The notes: generated from the sequence alone by a model not told the origin. A stretch of DNA of 8,250 nt from JBMNNU01 sp050942695 (GCA_050942695.1 JBMNNU010000141.1:1-8250), one strand, 5' to 3'. Counted from the first letter of the stretch, positions 1 to 6,315 are shown. Program-made: numbers and translations.

Positions 1-68
1 AAACAGTGGTTGTTGAAGCGGTGGAGGAAGAACAACCGACCGGAAACGGCTCGACTCCTCTCTCTTAA
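1..68 (+). CDS. 3' end of an unidentified gene (partial)
   Basis: The third frame is open from the window edge to a TAA at 66-68. It encodes a short acidic, Pro/Gly/Ser-containing tail ending VEEEQPTGNGSTPLS. A perfect terminator-like palindrome begins only 5 nt after the stop, which supports this frame as a real gene end. Frame 2 stops at once, and frame 1 runs into the palindrome before stopping. The family cannot be identified from about 21 residues; a low-complexity acidic C-terminus is all that is visible. Confidence 0.45.
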   Translation, partial: TVVVEAVEEEQPTGNGSTPLS

Positions 69-72
69 ACGA

Positions 73-130
73 AATAGGAAAAGCAAAAGCCCCTGAGCGC
101 ATGCGCTCAGGGGCTTTTGCTTTTCCTATT
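73..130 (+). terminator. Perfect 58-bp palindrome, probable intrinsic terminator
   Basis: Every base from 73 to 101 pairs with 130 to 102, giving 29-bp arms with no mismatch and a GCATGC centre. The core is GC-rich (CCCCTGAGCGC), and the outer arm is A-rich on the left and T-rich on the right (GGGGCTTTTGCTTTT). This is the layout of a Rho-independent terminator for the gene ending at 68. By symmetry it could also terminate leftward transcription, although no minus-strand gene is visible here. The stem is much longer than typical terminators. Confidence 0.8.
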
Positions 131-144
131 ATTTATTTTATAAT
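117..144 (+). promoter_or_regulatory. Candidate sigma70-type promoter for the moxR leader
   Basis: A perfect TATAAT lies at 139-144. A weak -35 candidate TTGCTT (117-122) lies 16 nt upstream, inside the right arm of the palindrome. A start near 151 would give a leader of about 350 nt before the moxR GTG. The -10 is strong but the -35 is poor, so this is an inference. Confidence 0.5.
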
Positions 145-150
145 GGCCTT

Positions 151-487
151 GCATTTGGAACATCTTTTGCATTGAGGAGATGTGGGCTCAGCGAGAGCTC
201 AGAGGTAGCGGAGGTTGCGACACTCTGAGCCTAAGGCCTAGTTAGTGCGTCGTTCCTTAAGTAGGGTAGCTGTTTATCCCCTACCGTTAATCTCGTTCAC
301 GACGTAGAGCAGGGGAAAACCCCCGCCCTACGTCAGAAACTTACGTAACGATGCAGTTAGAGGCGGGTTCTGGATAGAGTGCTTCGGGCTTTCCGTTTGC
401 TCTTCCGAGTGACGGGAAGCTTTTTTGATTCCTAGAGACGGTCGTTGTGGGGATAGGGCGGCAAGCTGCCGCTCTTCACCGGGTAGT
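151..487 (+). promoter_or_regulatory. Hairpin-rich untranslated leader or small RNA upstream of moxR
   Basis: No credible gene is visible between the palindrome and moxR, but perfect inverted repeats occur in series. They are GCTCAGAG/CTCTGAGC at 197-204 and 223-230; GTAGGG/CCCTAC at 261-266 and 279-284; GACGTAG/CTACGTC at 301-307 and 328-334, with an inner GGGG/CCCC; CTTCC/GGAAG at 402-406 and 415-419, followed by a T run; and GCGGCA/TGCCGC at 458-463 and 467-472. The series suggests a structured 5' leader or a separate non-coding RNA. I compared it by eye with lysine, TPP, FMN, SAM and cobalamin riboswitches, T-box, RNase P, SRP RNA and tmRNA cores and recognised none. Confidence 0.4.
402..426 (+). 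terminator. Possible weak terminator or attenuator before moxR
   Basis: A 5-bp stem CTTCC/GGAAG (402-406 with 415-419) has an 8-nt loop and is followed by C and six Ts (421-426). The stem is short, so efficiency is doubtful. Its place at the end of the hairpin series and 74 nt before the moxR start fits either the 3' end of a small RNA of about 275 nt or an attenuator. Confidence 0.35.
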
Positions 488-491
488 GGAG
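488..491 (+). promoter_or_regulatory. Ribosome binding site deciding the moxR start
   Basis: GGAG lies 8 nt before the in-frame GTG at 500. The longer in-frame options (TTG 425, GTG 491) have no comparable Shine-Dalgarno. They would also add residues unlike any MoxR N-terminus. Confidence 0.6.
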
Positions 492-499
492 TGAATAGA

Positions 500-1462
500 G
501 TGGCCGAAGCGAATGCTGTGTTGCAAGGTATTCTTGCGAATGTAGAGAAGGTGGTTGTCGGCAAACGCGCCGAGGTGGAGTTAGCGTTAATTGCCCTGAT
601 GTGCGAGGGGCACGTGCTGTTAGAGGATGTACCTGGGGTCGGGAAGACCGTCCTCGCCAAGTCTCTTTCCCGAAGCATAGGCTGCAGCTTCAAGCGTATC
701 CAGTTCACGCCCGACCTGTTGCCGAGCGATGTTACGGGAGTATCCATCTTCAACCAGAAGTCCGGGGAGTTCGAGTTCCGGCCGGGGCCGGTAATGGCTC
801 AGATCGTTCTCTCAGACGAGATCAACCGGGCGACCCCAAAAACCCAGGCCAGCCTGCTCGAGGCGATGGAAGAACGACAGATCACCGTGGATGGTATCAC
901 TTACACCATCCCAAGGCCATTTATGGTTATGGCCACCCAAAACCCCATCGAATATGAGGGCACCTTTCCCTTGCCCGAAGCGCAGCTCGATCGCTTCCTT
1001 CTGCGCGTTCGGCTGGGATATCCGAAACGCGATGACGAGATGGAGATCCTGGATCGACAGCAGCGCTCTCACCCCATCGATGCGATATCTCAAGTAGCGA
1101 CTGCCGATGACCTACTGGAGATCCAGAGGCTGGTGAGGGGGGTCTCGCTTGTGCCGTCGCTGCGAGGCTACATCGTCGATATAGTCTCCGCCACACGCTC
1201 TCACCCGGACGTTTACCTGGGGGCTAGCCCCAGAGGCTCCCTTGCTCTCTTCCGAGCATCACAGGCACTGGCGCTGTTGAATGGGCGTGACTACGTTACC
1301 CCAGACGATATAAAGACATTAGCGGAGCCGGTTTTGGCGCATCGGATAATGGTAACCCCTTCCGCCCGCATTAACAACGTAAATGCCACCTCGGTGATTC
1401 ACGAGATCCTTGATACCATCCCCGTTCCAGGCGCCAAAGTAAGCGTAGTGATGAAACGGTGA
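500..1462 (+). CDS. moxR: MoxR-family AAA+ ATPase
   Basis: The 320-residue product has the normal length for a MoxR ATPase, a cytoplasmic AAA+ chaperone that remodels or activates partner proteins, usually encoded with DUF58/vWA proteins. Visible motifs in order are Walker A EDVPGVGKT (42-50), the MoxR-typical FTPDLLPSDVTG (69-80), Walker B IVLSDEINRA (102-111), sensor-1 ATQNP (145-149), the EAQLDRF segment (160-166), and a C-terminal lid with GASPRGSLALFRASQA. GTG at 500 is chosen because of its GGAG ribosome site and because VAEANAVLQGILANVEKVVVG matches the usual start of the family. The stop codon overlaps the next start (GTGA, 1459-1462), so it is almost certainly co-transcribed and translationally coupled with the DUF58 gene. 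All core ATPase motifs are present. Confidence 0.95.
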   Translation: MAEANAVLQGILANVEKVVVGKRAEVELALIALMCEGHVLLEDVPGVGKTVLAKSLSRSIGCSFKRIQFTPDLLPSDVTGVSIFNQKSGEFEFRPGPVMAQIVLSDEINRATPKTQASLLEAMEERQITVDGITYTIPRPFMVMATQNPIEYEGTFPLPEAQLDRFLLRVRLGYPKRDDEMEILDRQQRSHPIDAISQVATADDLLEIQRLVRGVSLVPSLRGYIVDIVSATRSHPDVYLGASPRGSLALFRASQALALLNGRDYVTPDDIKTLAEPVLAHRIMVTPSARINNVNATSVIHEILDTIPVPGAKVSVVMKR

Positions 1463-2655
1463 AAGCAGCCTCCATTATCGGGTTAACCATAGTCGTTCTA
1501 GCCGTTGCTCTAAGCAGCGGTTGGGAGACTATGTATCGTCTTTTCTATACTATGGCCGCAACCCTCCTGCTCTCCCTCCTTTGGAGCTGGGTTAACGTCC
1601 GATGGACTCAGGTAAGCTACGAACTGAAAACGCCCCGCGTTCAGGTTGGAGGCCAGGTGGAGGAGATCCTCACCATTCAAAACAGCAGTTGGATACCCAA
1701 ACTGTGGCTGGAGATCAGGGACGAATCCACCCTGCTTGGTCGGCGTGGAAACGGGGCGCTGGCTTTGGGGAGCCATGAGAAGCGTATTCTCACATTGACA
1801 ACCCCTTGTCCAAAAAGAGGTGAGTTCACTATTGGACCGATGTCGCTGATAAGCGGCGACCCCTTTGGGCTATTCAAGAGGCGCCGAAAGCTGAAAGTTG
1901 GCGGTAGAGTGATCGTGTATCCCGCCGTGGTTCCCCTCGTCTCCTTTGGACAATTGCCGGGCGATTTGCCGGGAGGATCTGTCCAGGGCCAGCGAGCCTA
2001 CGTCACTACGCCCAACTCATCCGGAGTGAGAGAGTATCGACCCGGAGATGCTGTGCGGCAGATCCATTGGCTCAGTTCAGCGCGGCTGCGGCGATTGATG
2101 GTGAAGGAATTCGACCTGGATCCCCTATCGGAAAGCTGGCTGGTGTTGGATCTCAACCGGACCGTACAGGTCGGCTCGGACCAGGATTCCACTGAGGAGT
2201 GGGGCGTGGTAGTGGCGGCTACTCTGGCCAACTACTTTTTGGATCAGCATCGGGAGGTAGGACTGGTTACTCAGGGGCACACGATCGTGGCGGATAGGGG
2301 AAACAGGCAACTTCACAAGCTGCTGGAGCTGTTGGCGGTGATTCACTCGAGCAGCACCGCACCCATCGAGGAGCTTGTGGCATCCGAAGGGGTACGATTT
2401 ACCCGTGGCGCCGTGGTTGTGATCATCACCCCTGATGTCGATGAGAGCGCTCTGGCGGCCTGGCAATTGCTACAGGCCAGAGGGTTAGCGGTGGTGGCAG
2501 TGCTGCTCGAAGCTCAGAGCTTCGGCAACATGCAGCCATCTCTCCCGCTGGCAGGCTTACTTCAGGCCCACGGCGTGCCTACATACCTGATACGAAAAGG
2601 CGACGACCTGGCTCACACCCTGGCGGGGACTTTTTCAAATAATAATGTTAACTAA
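1459..2655 (+). CDS. DUF58 membrane protein (MoxR partner)
   Basis: This 398-residue protein belongs to the DUF58 family, whose members sit beside MoxR ATPases and are thought to be their membrane-bound partners. Two hydrophobic helices are near the N-terminus (about 4-20 and 28-45). A beta-rich segment follows (about 50-150), then the diagnostic DUF58 signature REYRPGDAVRQIHW (191-204) with LMVKEFD shortly after. The C-terminal part (about 220-370) has alternating hydrophobic strands and helices consistent with a degenerate von Willebrand A-like fold, but no clear DxSxS metal site: the first strand reads LVLDLNRT. The GTG start overlaps the moxR stop by 4 nt and gives the expected N-terminal helix. 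The exact biochemical role of DUF58 is not established. Confidence 0.92.
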   Translation: MKAASIIGLTIVVLAVALSSGWETMYRLFYTMAATLLLSLLWSWVNVRWTQVSYELKTPRVQVGGQVEEILTIQNSSWIPKLWLEIRDESTLLGRRGNGALALGSHEKRILTLTTPCPKRGEFTIGPMSLISGDPFGLFKRRRKLKVGGRVIVYPAVVPLVSFGQLPGDLPGGSVQGQRAYVTTPNSSGVREYRPGDAVRQIHWLSSARLRRLMVKEFDLDPLSESWLVLDLNRTVQVGSDQDSTEEWGVVVAATLANYFLDQHREVGLVTQGHTIVADRGNRQLHKLLELLAVIHSSSTAPIEELVASEGVRFTRGAVVVIITPDVDESALAAWQLLQARGLAVVAVLLEAQSFGNMQPSLPLAGLLQAHGVPTYLIRKGDDLAHTLAGTFSNNNVN

Positions 2656-2678
2656 TGCTCATGCTGAAGCTACCCATT

Positions 2679-2763
2679 TTGTCATGCTGAGCCTGTCGAA
2701 GCACCTCCTCGTAGGTTAGAAGGGCGCGAGCGGCTCTCTCGCTCGACGCTCGGGATGACAATT
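2679..2763 (+). repeat. MITE/REP-like hairpin repeat
   Basis: The element has imperfect terminal inverted repeats: TTGTCATGCTGAGCCTGTCGAAGC on the left pairs with GCTCGACGCTCGGGATGACAA on the right. An inner perfect stem CGAGCG/CGCTCG lies at 2727-2732 and 2740-2745. The GTCATGCTGAGCCTGTCGA end is a widespread dispersed-repeat type in bacterial genomes, including Chloroflexota as I recall. It has no coding capacity. It fills half of the 172-nt gap between the DUF58 and transglutaminase genes and could fold into a transcript hairpin that affects read-through or mRNA stability. Confidence 0.65.
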
Positions 2764-2812
2764 ATGGGGGAATGGGTTGTAACAAAATGGAAGATAGTAC
2801 GTTGTTGAAGTT

Positions 2813-2819
2813 GGGGGAG
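2813..2819 (+). promoter_or_regulatory. Ribosome binding site supporting a TTG start
   Basis: GGGGGAG lies 8 nt before the TTG at 2828. It is the only strong Shine-Dalgarno near the start of the transglutaminase frame, and it places the start directly before the first membrane helix. Confidence 0.65.
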
Positions 2820-2827
2820 ATCGGCTG

Positions 2828-5074
2828 TTGTCTCGTTTGATCTCCGGCCCAAGAGAAGGCTGGCTTACTCTCCTCCTTTCCATGGCTATTACCCTCTGCC
2901 CGGCTCTATCGCTCGCTTCTGCGGATTGGGTGGAAGATCTCTGGGTGGTGCCATGGTTGGCTTTTGTCTCGCTCCTGTTGGGTACCGTGCTGGCTAAGCT
3001 GCCGGTACGCTGGCCTGTGGCTCACCTCTTTTCAGTGGAGATTGGGCTGCTAGTCGTAGCAACTCTTTTCGCTAAGATGCCTCAGGGAGCCCCTTGGGGT
3101 GAGAGAATCCTATGGTTGTGGGACCGGATCCGGGTCTGGTTTGAAATCGTCTTCGGGGGCGGTATCAGTAACGATACGATGCTGTTCGCCCTCCTAATGG
3201 CTCTGCTAGCCTGGTTCCTGGGGTATCTAACGGCCTGGTTTATCTTCCGGCGGCACAACCCCTGGCCACCTATGGTGTTGTGCGGGTCCGTCCTTTTGGT
3301 GAACCTGTCCTATCTGGAGAGCGATCCGGGGCTATTCTTCGTCGTCTACCTCCTGGCGTCGATGCTCCTTTTACTTAGATTAACGGCATACGAGAAGGAG
3401 AAAGACTGGGAGCGGGTTGGCGCTGGGTACACACCCGAGTGGCGTTGGCGGCTTCTTAGAGGAGGGGTTCTCCTGTCTATAGCCGTCATGCTCTTGGGTT
3501 GGGCTATGCCTGTAGGGCATGTGAACGCTGTCGTAGCGGAAAATTGGTACCGTTGGTTGGAGCCCTGGGAGGGATTTCAGTCCGAATTCGACCGACTTTT
3601 CGCCGTGGCTTCACCCTCTGCTTCGAGAACGGAGGATGATCGTTTCGGGAGAAGCTTAGCCCTTGGAGGGGTTGTGGAGCTGGGCACCGAGCCGGTGATG
3701 CTGGTGGCATCCCCTAAACCGGGTTATTGGGGGGCTCAGGCTTACGACAAGTACACCGGCCAGGGATGGTTGAGCACGGCTGATAAGGTTACTCGTTTGG
3801 ACGCTGGCGATCAAAAATTGAGCTCCTCCGCCTATCTCTATCGCGGGCGCCAGGAGGTGGAGCAAAGATTCAAATGGCTCGGCGGCCGGACTAGGCTCAT
3901 CTACGCCACCGGATCGCCGGTAAGGTTTGGTATGCCTGTATTTGCCGAGCATTTCGAGACTCTCGAAGATATTGAAGCTATCAAAACCATCGTCCCGCTG
4001 CGGCAAGGCCAGCAATATGGCGTCATTTCATCTATATCTGTGGCCTCGCAAACCCAGTTGCGCCAGGCCGATGCTGAGTATCCTGAGTGGACCCAACGGT
4101 ACCTAGAGCTACCCGAGCGCTCTTTGCGTCGTGTTGTGAGCCAGGCTAGGAGGATCACAAGGGGAGCCGATACTCGATACGACGCCGCATTAGCGATAGA
4201 GCAGTATCTACGTGGGCTAAGGTATGAGTCCACAGTGCCCGAGCCACCTCCACATAGGGATGCAGTCGACTGGTTCCTCTTCACGACCAGAGCAGGCTAC
4301 TGCGATTACTTTGCTTCGGCCATGGCTGTAATGGCCCGCGCTGTGGGCATTCCTTCGAGAGTGGTTAGTGGCTATAATACGGGTAACTTCAACCAGGAGA
4401 CTGGCCTTTACGAGGTTAGGGCCGAGCATGCTCACTCCTGGCCTGAGCTGTTCTTTCCGGGTTATGGGTGGATCCGATTCGAACCTACCCCCTCCCAGAG
4501 CTTGCCTGAAAGAGTTGTTGGTTCTACAGAAGAGTTCGAGCTTGAAGACGACTTTCCGGAAGTGGACTTGGAGGCTCTCGGCTTCGAGGTCGAAGTCTTG
4601 GACCCGCTGCTGCTAGAAGACGATCTCAGCCTGTTCTATGAAGATACTAGCCCGGCCGTCGACACCGGAGAATTGTCGACCGAGAGCTCCCGTAACCCGG
4701 TTGTGCTGGCCATGATTGGTGGAATCCTGGCCTTCGTCATTGTCTGGTGGTATCTGCTCTCGAAACATAGCCCTGCCAGGCGAGCTTATTTCCAGATACA
4801 TTTCATTGCCAGTATGTTGGGATGGAAGATACGCGCATCTCACACTCCCTTGGAATATGCGGGGATTTTGGCGAAAGCGGCTCCAAGGCTGAGAACCGAA
4901 TTAGACTCAGTTGTGAGATCTTACGTTAGGGAAACGTATGGAGCCGAGAGTCCTCAGCATCCCGAGGTGTCGGCTTCCTGGCGAAGGCTGCAGTGGAGAT
5001 TGCCCCTGGAGCTAATAAGAAACGCTATCACTCGTAAACTTTCATCTAGTAAAAGGATTATAGCTAATAGATAA
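2828..5074 (+). CDS. TgpA-like membrane transglutaminase-fold protein with DUF4129-like tail
   Basis: This 748-residue protein has the TgpA architecture. Seven hydrophobic segments lie at the N-terminus (about 12-32, 38-57, 65-83, 118-140, 148-163, 168-185, 212-228). A large probably extracytoplasmic region follows, with a transglutaminase-like core. The candidate catalytic residues are Cys492 in AGYCDYFASA, His536 in EHAHSW, and Glu552 in RFEPTPS, where Asp is usual in the papain-like triad. Next come a very acidic linker (568-622, 20 Asp/Glu in 55 residues) and a last membrane helix (about 623-645). The cytoplasmic tail carries TPLEYA and Y-x-RETYG, as in DUF4129. Family members are thought to hydrolyse or crosslink envelope substrates; the substrate here is unknown. 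It follows moxR and the DUF58 gene in the usual order, and the four-gene module is probably transcribed from upstream of moxR. The TTG start has a good ribosome site. Confidence 0.92.
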   Translation: MSRLISGPREGWLTLLLSMAITLCPALSLASADWVEDLWVVPWLAFVSLLLGTVLAKLPVRWPVAHLFSVEIGLLVVATLFAKMPQGAPWGERILWLWDRIRVWFEIVFGGGISNDTMLFALLMALLAWFLGYLTAWFIFRRHNPWPPMVLCGSVLLVNLSYLESDPGLFFVVYLLASMLLLLRLTAYEKEKDWERVGAGYTPEWRWRLLRGGVLLSIAVMLLGWAMPVGHVNAVVAENWYRWLEPWEGFQSEFDRLFAVASPSASRTEDDRFGRSLALGGVVELGTEPVMLVASPKPGYWGAQAYDKYTGQGWLSTADKVTRLDAGDQKLSSSAYLYRGRQEVEQRFKWLGGRTRLIYATGSPVRFGMPVFAEHFETLEDIEAIKTIVPLRQGQQYGVISSISVASQTQLRQADAEYPEWTQRYLELPERSLRRVVSQARRITRGADTRYDAALAIEQYLRGLRYESTVPEPPPHRDAVDWFLFTTRAGYCDYFASAMAVMARAVGIPSRVVSGYNTGNFNQETGLYEVRAEHAHSWPELFFPGYGWIRFEPTPSQSLPERVVGSTEEFELEDDFPEVDLEALGFEVEVLDPLLLEDDLSLFYEDTSPAVDTGELSTESSRNPVVLAMIGGILAFVIVWWYLLSKHSPARRAYFQIHFIASMLGWKIRASHTPLEYAGILAKAAPRLRTELDSVVRSYVRETYGAESPQHPEVSASWRRLQWRLPLELIRNAITRKLSSSKRIIANR

Positions 5075-5099
5075 AGTCTAAAAGCTGACAGCTTGTTGC

Positions 5100-5104
5100 G
5101 GAGG
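5100..5104 (+). promoter_or_regulatory. Ribosome binding site for the cysteine-rich protein
   Basis: GGAGG lies 6 nt before ATG 5111. This decides against the upstream in-frame TTG at 5093, which has no Shine-Dalgarno. Confidence 0.75.
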
Positions 5105-5110
5105 ACGACG

Positions 5111-5656
5111 ATGCCAGAGAAGGTAATTAGACCAGACCGGCGCAAGTCCGAGCGACGCTTGGACCGGCTGGCCTCTCTGGGTGAAGCCGTGGACCGCGCC
5201 AGCCGGGATGAGCGGCGCGTTCACTGTTGGGACCTGGAAGCTGAATGTACGGAGGAGCGCCGCAAGCAGTGTGCGGCCTATTTCGTTCGGCGCAACTGTT
5301 GGGACCTGTGGGCGGCTGAGTATTTCCCGCCTGGCCGAAAACCGTGTTGCCATGCAGATCTGGATTGCTCCGATTGCCCGGTAGCGCAGGCTAAGTTTGG
5401 TGGCCCTATTTCCATATATGTTGCGGTACCGCCTCGAAGGGAAATCGCTCTCTCAACGCCGTCAGCGTCTCGACCAGCCACTCACTGCCAATTCCTGTAC
5501 TCCATACGAGAGTCTATAGCCGGCCGGGGTGAAGATGAAACCAGAGCGGTGTTCAAATGTCAACGCCGCCGGGCTGTTCAGCTTCATGCCAGCTACGTTT
5601 CCGAGGTCTGCTCCACACCGGAATATCGGGATTGCAGCTTCTTCGAAGTGGAGTAA
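5111..5656 (+). CDS. Cysteine-rich two-CW-type protein
   Basis: This 181-residue soluble protein has 12 cysteines and no signal peptide or membrane helix. The first 36 residues are rich in Arg/Lys. Two CW modules follow: CWDLEAECTEERRKQC (Cys39, 46, 54) and then CWDLW with PCC and DCSDCP (Cys63, 79, 80, 86, 89). This resembles 'two-CW' cysteine-rich domains found in Chloroflexota and other anaerobes. A C-terminal block (Cys126, Cys150, then HASYVSEVCSTPEYRDCSFF) looks like a degenerate version of a small Cys/His motif seen at the ends of other Chloroflexota proteins. Metal or redox binding is likely, but its function is unknown. It starts 36 nt after the transglutaminase gene with a strong ribosome site, so it is probably the last gene of that transcript. 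Confidence 0.85.
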   Translation: MPEKVIRPDRRKSERRLDRLASLGEAVDRASRDERRVHCWDLEAECTEERRKQCAAYFVRRNCWDLWAAEYFPPGRKPCCHADLDCSDCPVAQAKFGGPISIYVAVPPRREIALSTPSASRPATHCQFLYSIRESIAGRGEDETRAVFKCQRRRAVQLHASYVSEVCSTPEYRDCSFFEVE

Positions 5657-5673
5657 AATGTACATTGTAGCTA

Positions 5674-5702
5674 TTGCACCTTGTACCATTATGTTGTATA
5701 TT
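5674..5702 (+). promoter_or_regulatory. Candidate promoter of the zinc-ribbon gene
   Basis: TTGCAC (5674-5679) and TATATT (5697-5702) are separated by exactly 17 nt, in an AT-rich patch just after the preceding stop codon. A start near 5709 would give a 5' UTR of about 130 nt. The -10 matches 5 of 6 consensus bases and the -35 only its TTG. This suggests the zinc-ribbon gene can be expressed independently of the moxR cluster. Confidence 0.45.
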
Positions 5703-5820
5703 CGCGAAGGCGGTAGCACAAACCCCTGGCTGAGCGCTGCGTAGTTCGCACTCCGACTGTGGTAGTCCGACGATGAACGTCTGCAACGGCTCGTGCCGGC
5801 TTTCCGTCGACAATCAGGCA

Positions 5821-5827
5821 AAGGAGG
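5821..5827 (+). promoter_or_regulatory. Ribosome binding site deciding the zinc-ribbon start
   Basis: AAGGAGG lies 10 nt before GTG 5838. The longer in-frame GTG at 5793 would place this site inside the coding region and adds 15 residues absent from the usual family start (S-F/Y-x-D-K-x-L-x-C). Confidence 0.7.
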
Positions 5828-5837
5828 TTTACAGGGG

Positions 5838-6152
5838 GTGAGCTTTGTAGACAAGGCTCTTCGATGTCGTGAGTGTGGGCGAGAATTCGTATTTACGGCT
5901 GGCGAGCAGGAGTTTTATCAGTTGAAGGGGCTGCTAAACGAACCTGCCCGCTGCCCGGAATGCCGCGCAATACGTAAGGCTCAGCGTGCAGGCTCGGATG
6001 GATCAGGCGCTGCAGGTCCTCGCCCTGCTCGTGAGATGCATCCGGCCGTCTGTGCGGATTGTGGCGCTCAGACACTAGTCCCCTTCCTTCCTCGGGGTGA
6101 CAAACCAGTATACTGCAGCACCTGTTTCGATCGGATTAGATCGAGCCGGTAA
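5838..6152 (+). CDS. Tandem zinc-ribbon protein (zf_Tbcl plus CxxC-x17-CxxC)
   Basis: This 104-residue protein has two four-cysteine zinc ribbons. The first is CxxC-x25-CxxC (Cys10, 13, 39, 42), with the family motif FVFTAGEQEFY and the segment NEPARCPEC. The second is CxxC-x17-CxxC (Cys72, 75, 93, 96), with VPFLPRGDKPVYC. A basic, Gly-rich linker (about 44-66) separates them. All eight cysteines are present. Small proteins of this design are common in Chloroflexota and are annotated only as zinc-ribbon proteins; nucleic-acid or protein binding is plausible but unproven. The gene stands 181 nt after the cysteine-rich gene with its own candidate promoter. Confidence 0.92.
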   Translation: MSFVDKALRCRECGREFVFTAGEQEFYQLKGLLNEPARCPECRAIRKAQRAGSDGSGAAGPRPAREMHPAVCADCGAQTLVPFLPRGDKPVYCSTCFDRIRSSR

Positions 6153-6168
6153 CGTTCGAACAGTAATA

Positions 6169-6198
6169 GAGGGACCTGAACCCTTTTCTCGGTCCCTC
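6169..6198 (+). terminator. Hairpin after the zinc-ribbon gene, possible terminator
   Basis: GAGGGACC (6169-6176) pairs perfectly with GGTCCCTC (6191-6198) across a 14-nt loop, 17 nt after the zinc-ribbon stop. No T run follows, so it may be a non-canonical terminator or an mRNA-protecting hairpin. Confidence 0.45.
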
Positions 6199-6288
6199 GT
6201 TAACCCTGCCAAAAGAAGCAGTTGGTTTTAAGCCACGCCTAATAAGTTTATATCCGTAATGTAGCCGCAAGCTTCATCCTGCGCTTTC

Positions 6289-6315
6289 CTCGCAGAAAAG
6301 GGGGCGATCTGCGAG
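6289..6315 (-). terminator. Hairpin after the TIGR00300 gene, possible terminator
   Basis: CTCGCAG (6289-6295) pairs with CTGCGAG (6309-6315) across a 13-nt loop, about 40 nt past the stop of the minus-strand gene. A smaller stem CAACCT/AGGTTG (6324-6337) lies closer to that stop. Neither has a T tract on the minus strand, so termination is only suggested by position between convergent genes. The rest of 6153-6354 shows no gene. Confidence 0.35.

Noticed and set aside
143..175. 10-codon ORF with several Leu/His (MALHLEHLLH)
   Set aside because: Its ATG overlaps the TATAAT box, so it would not be on the transcript, and it has no ribosome site.
180..245. Possible 21-aa leader peptide (ATG 180, stop TAG 243-245) with GAGGAG just upstream
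   Set aside because: GAGGAG abuts the ATG with no spacer, so it cannot serve as a normal Shine-Dalgarno. The frame lies across the 197-230 hairpin, and the peptide has no run of one amino acid typical of attenuator peptides.
181..260. Lysine-riboswitch-like AGAGGT...GCGA similarity in the leader
   Set aside because: The remaining conserved lysine riboswitch blocks are absent, and the downstream gene is not a lysine gene.
425..499. Longer moxR starting at TTG 425
   Set aside because: The extra 25 residues do not resemble MoxR N-termini and contain a perfect GC hairpin. The T6 run abuts the start, and GTG 500 has a better ribosome site.
328..753. Minus-strand frame of 141 codons across the moxR start
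   Set aside because: It overlaps the MoxR Walker A region in antisense, has a low-complexity Ser/Thr/Pro product and no supporting start signals.
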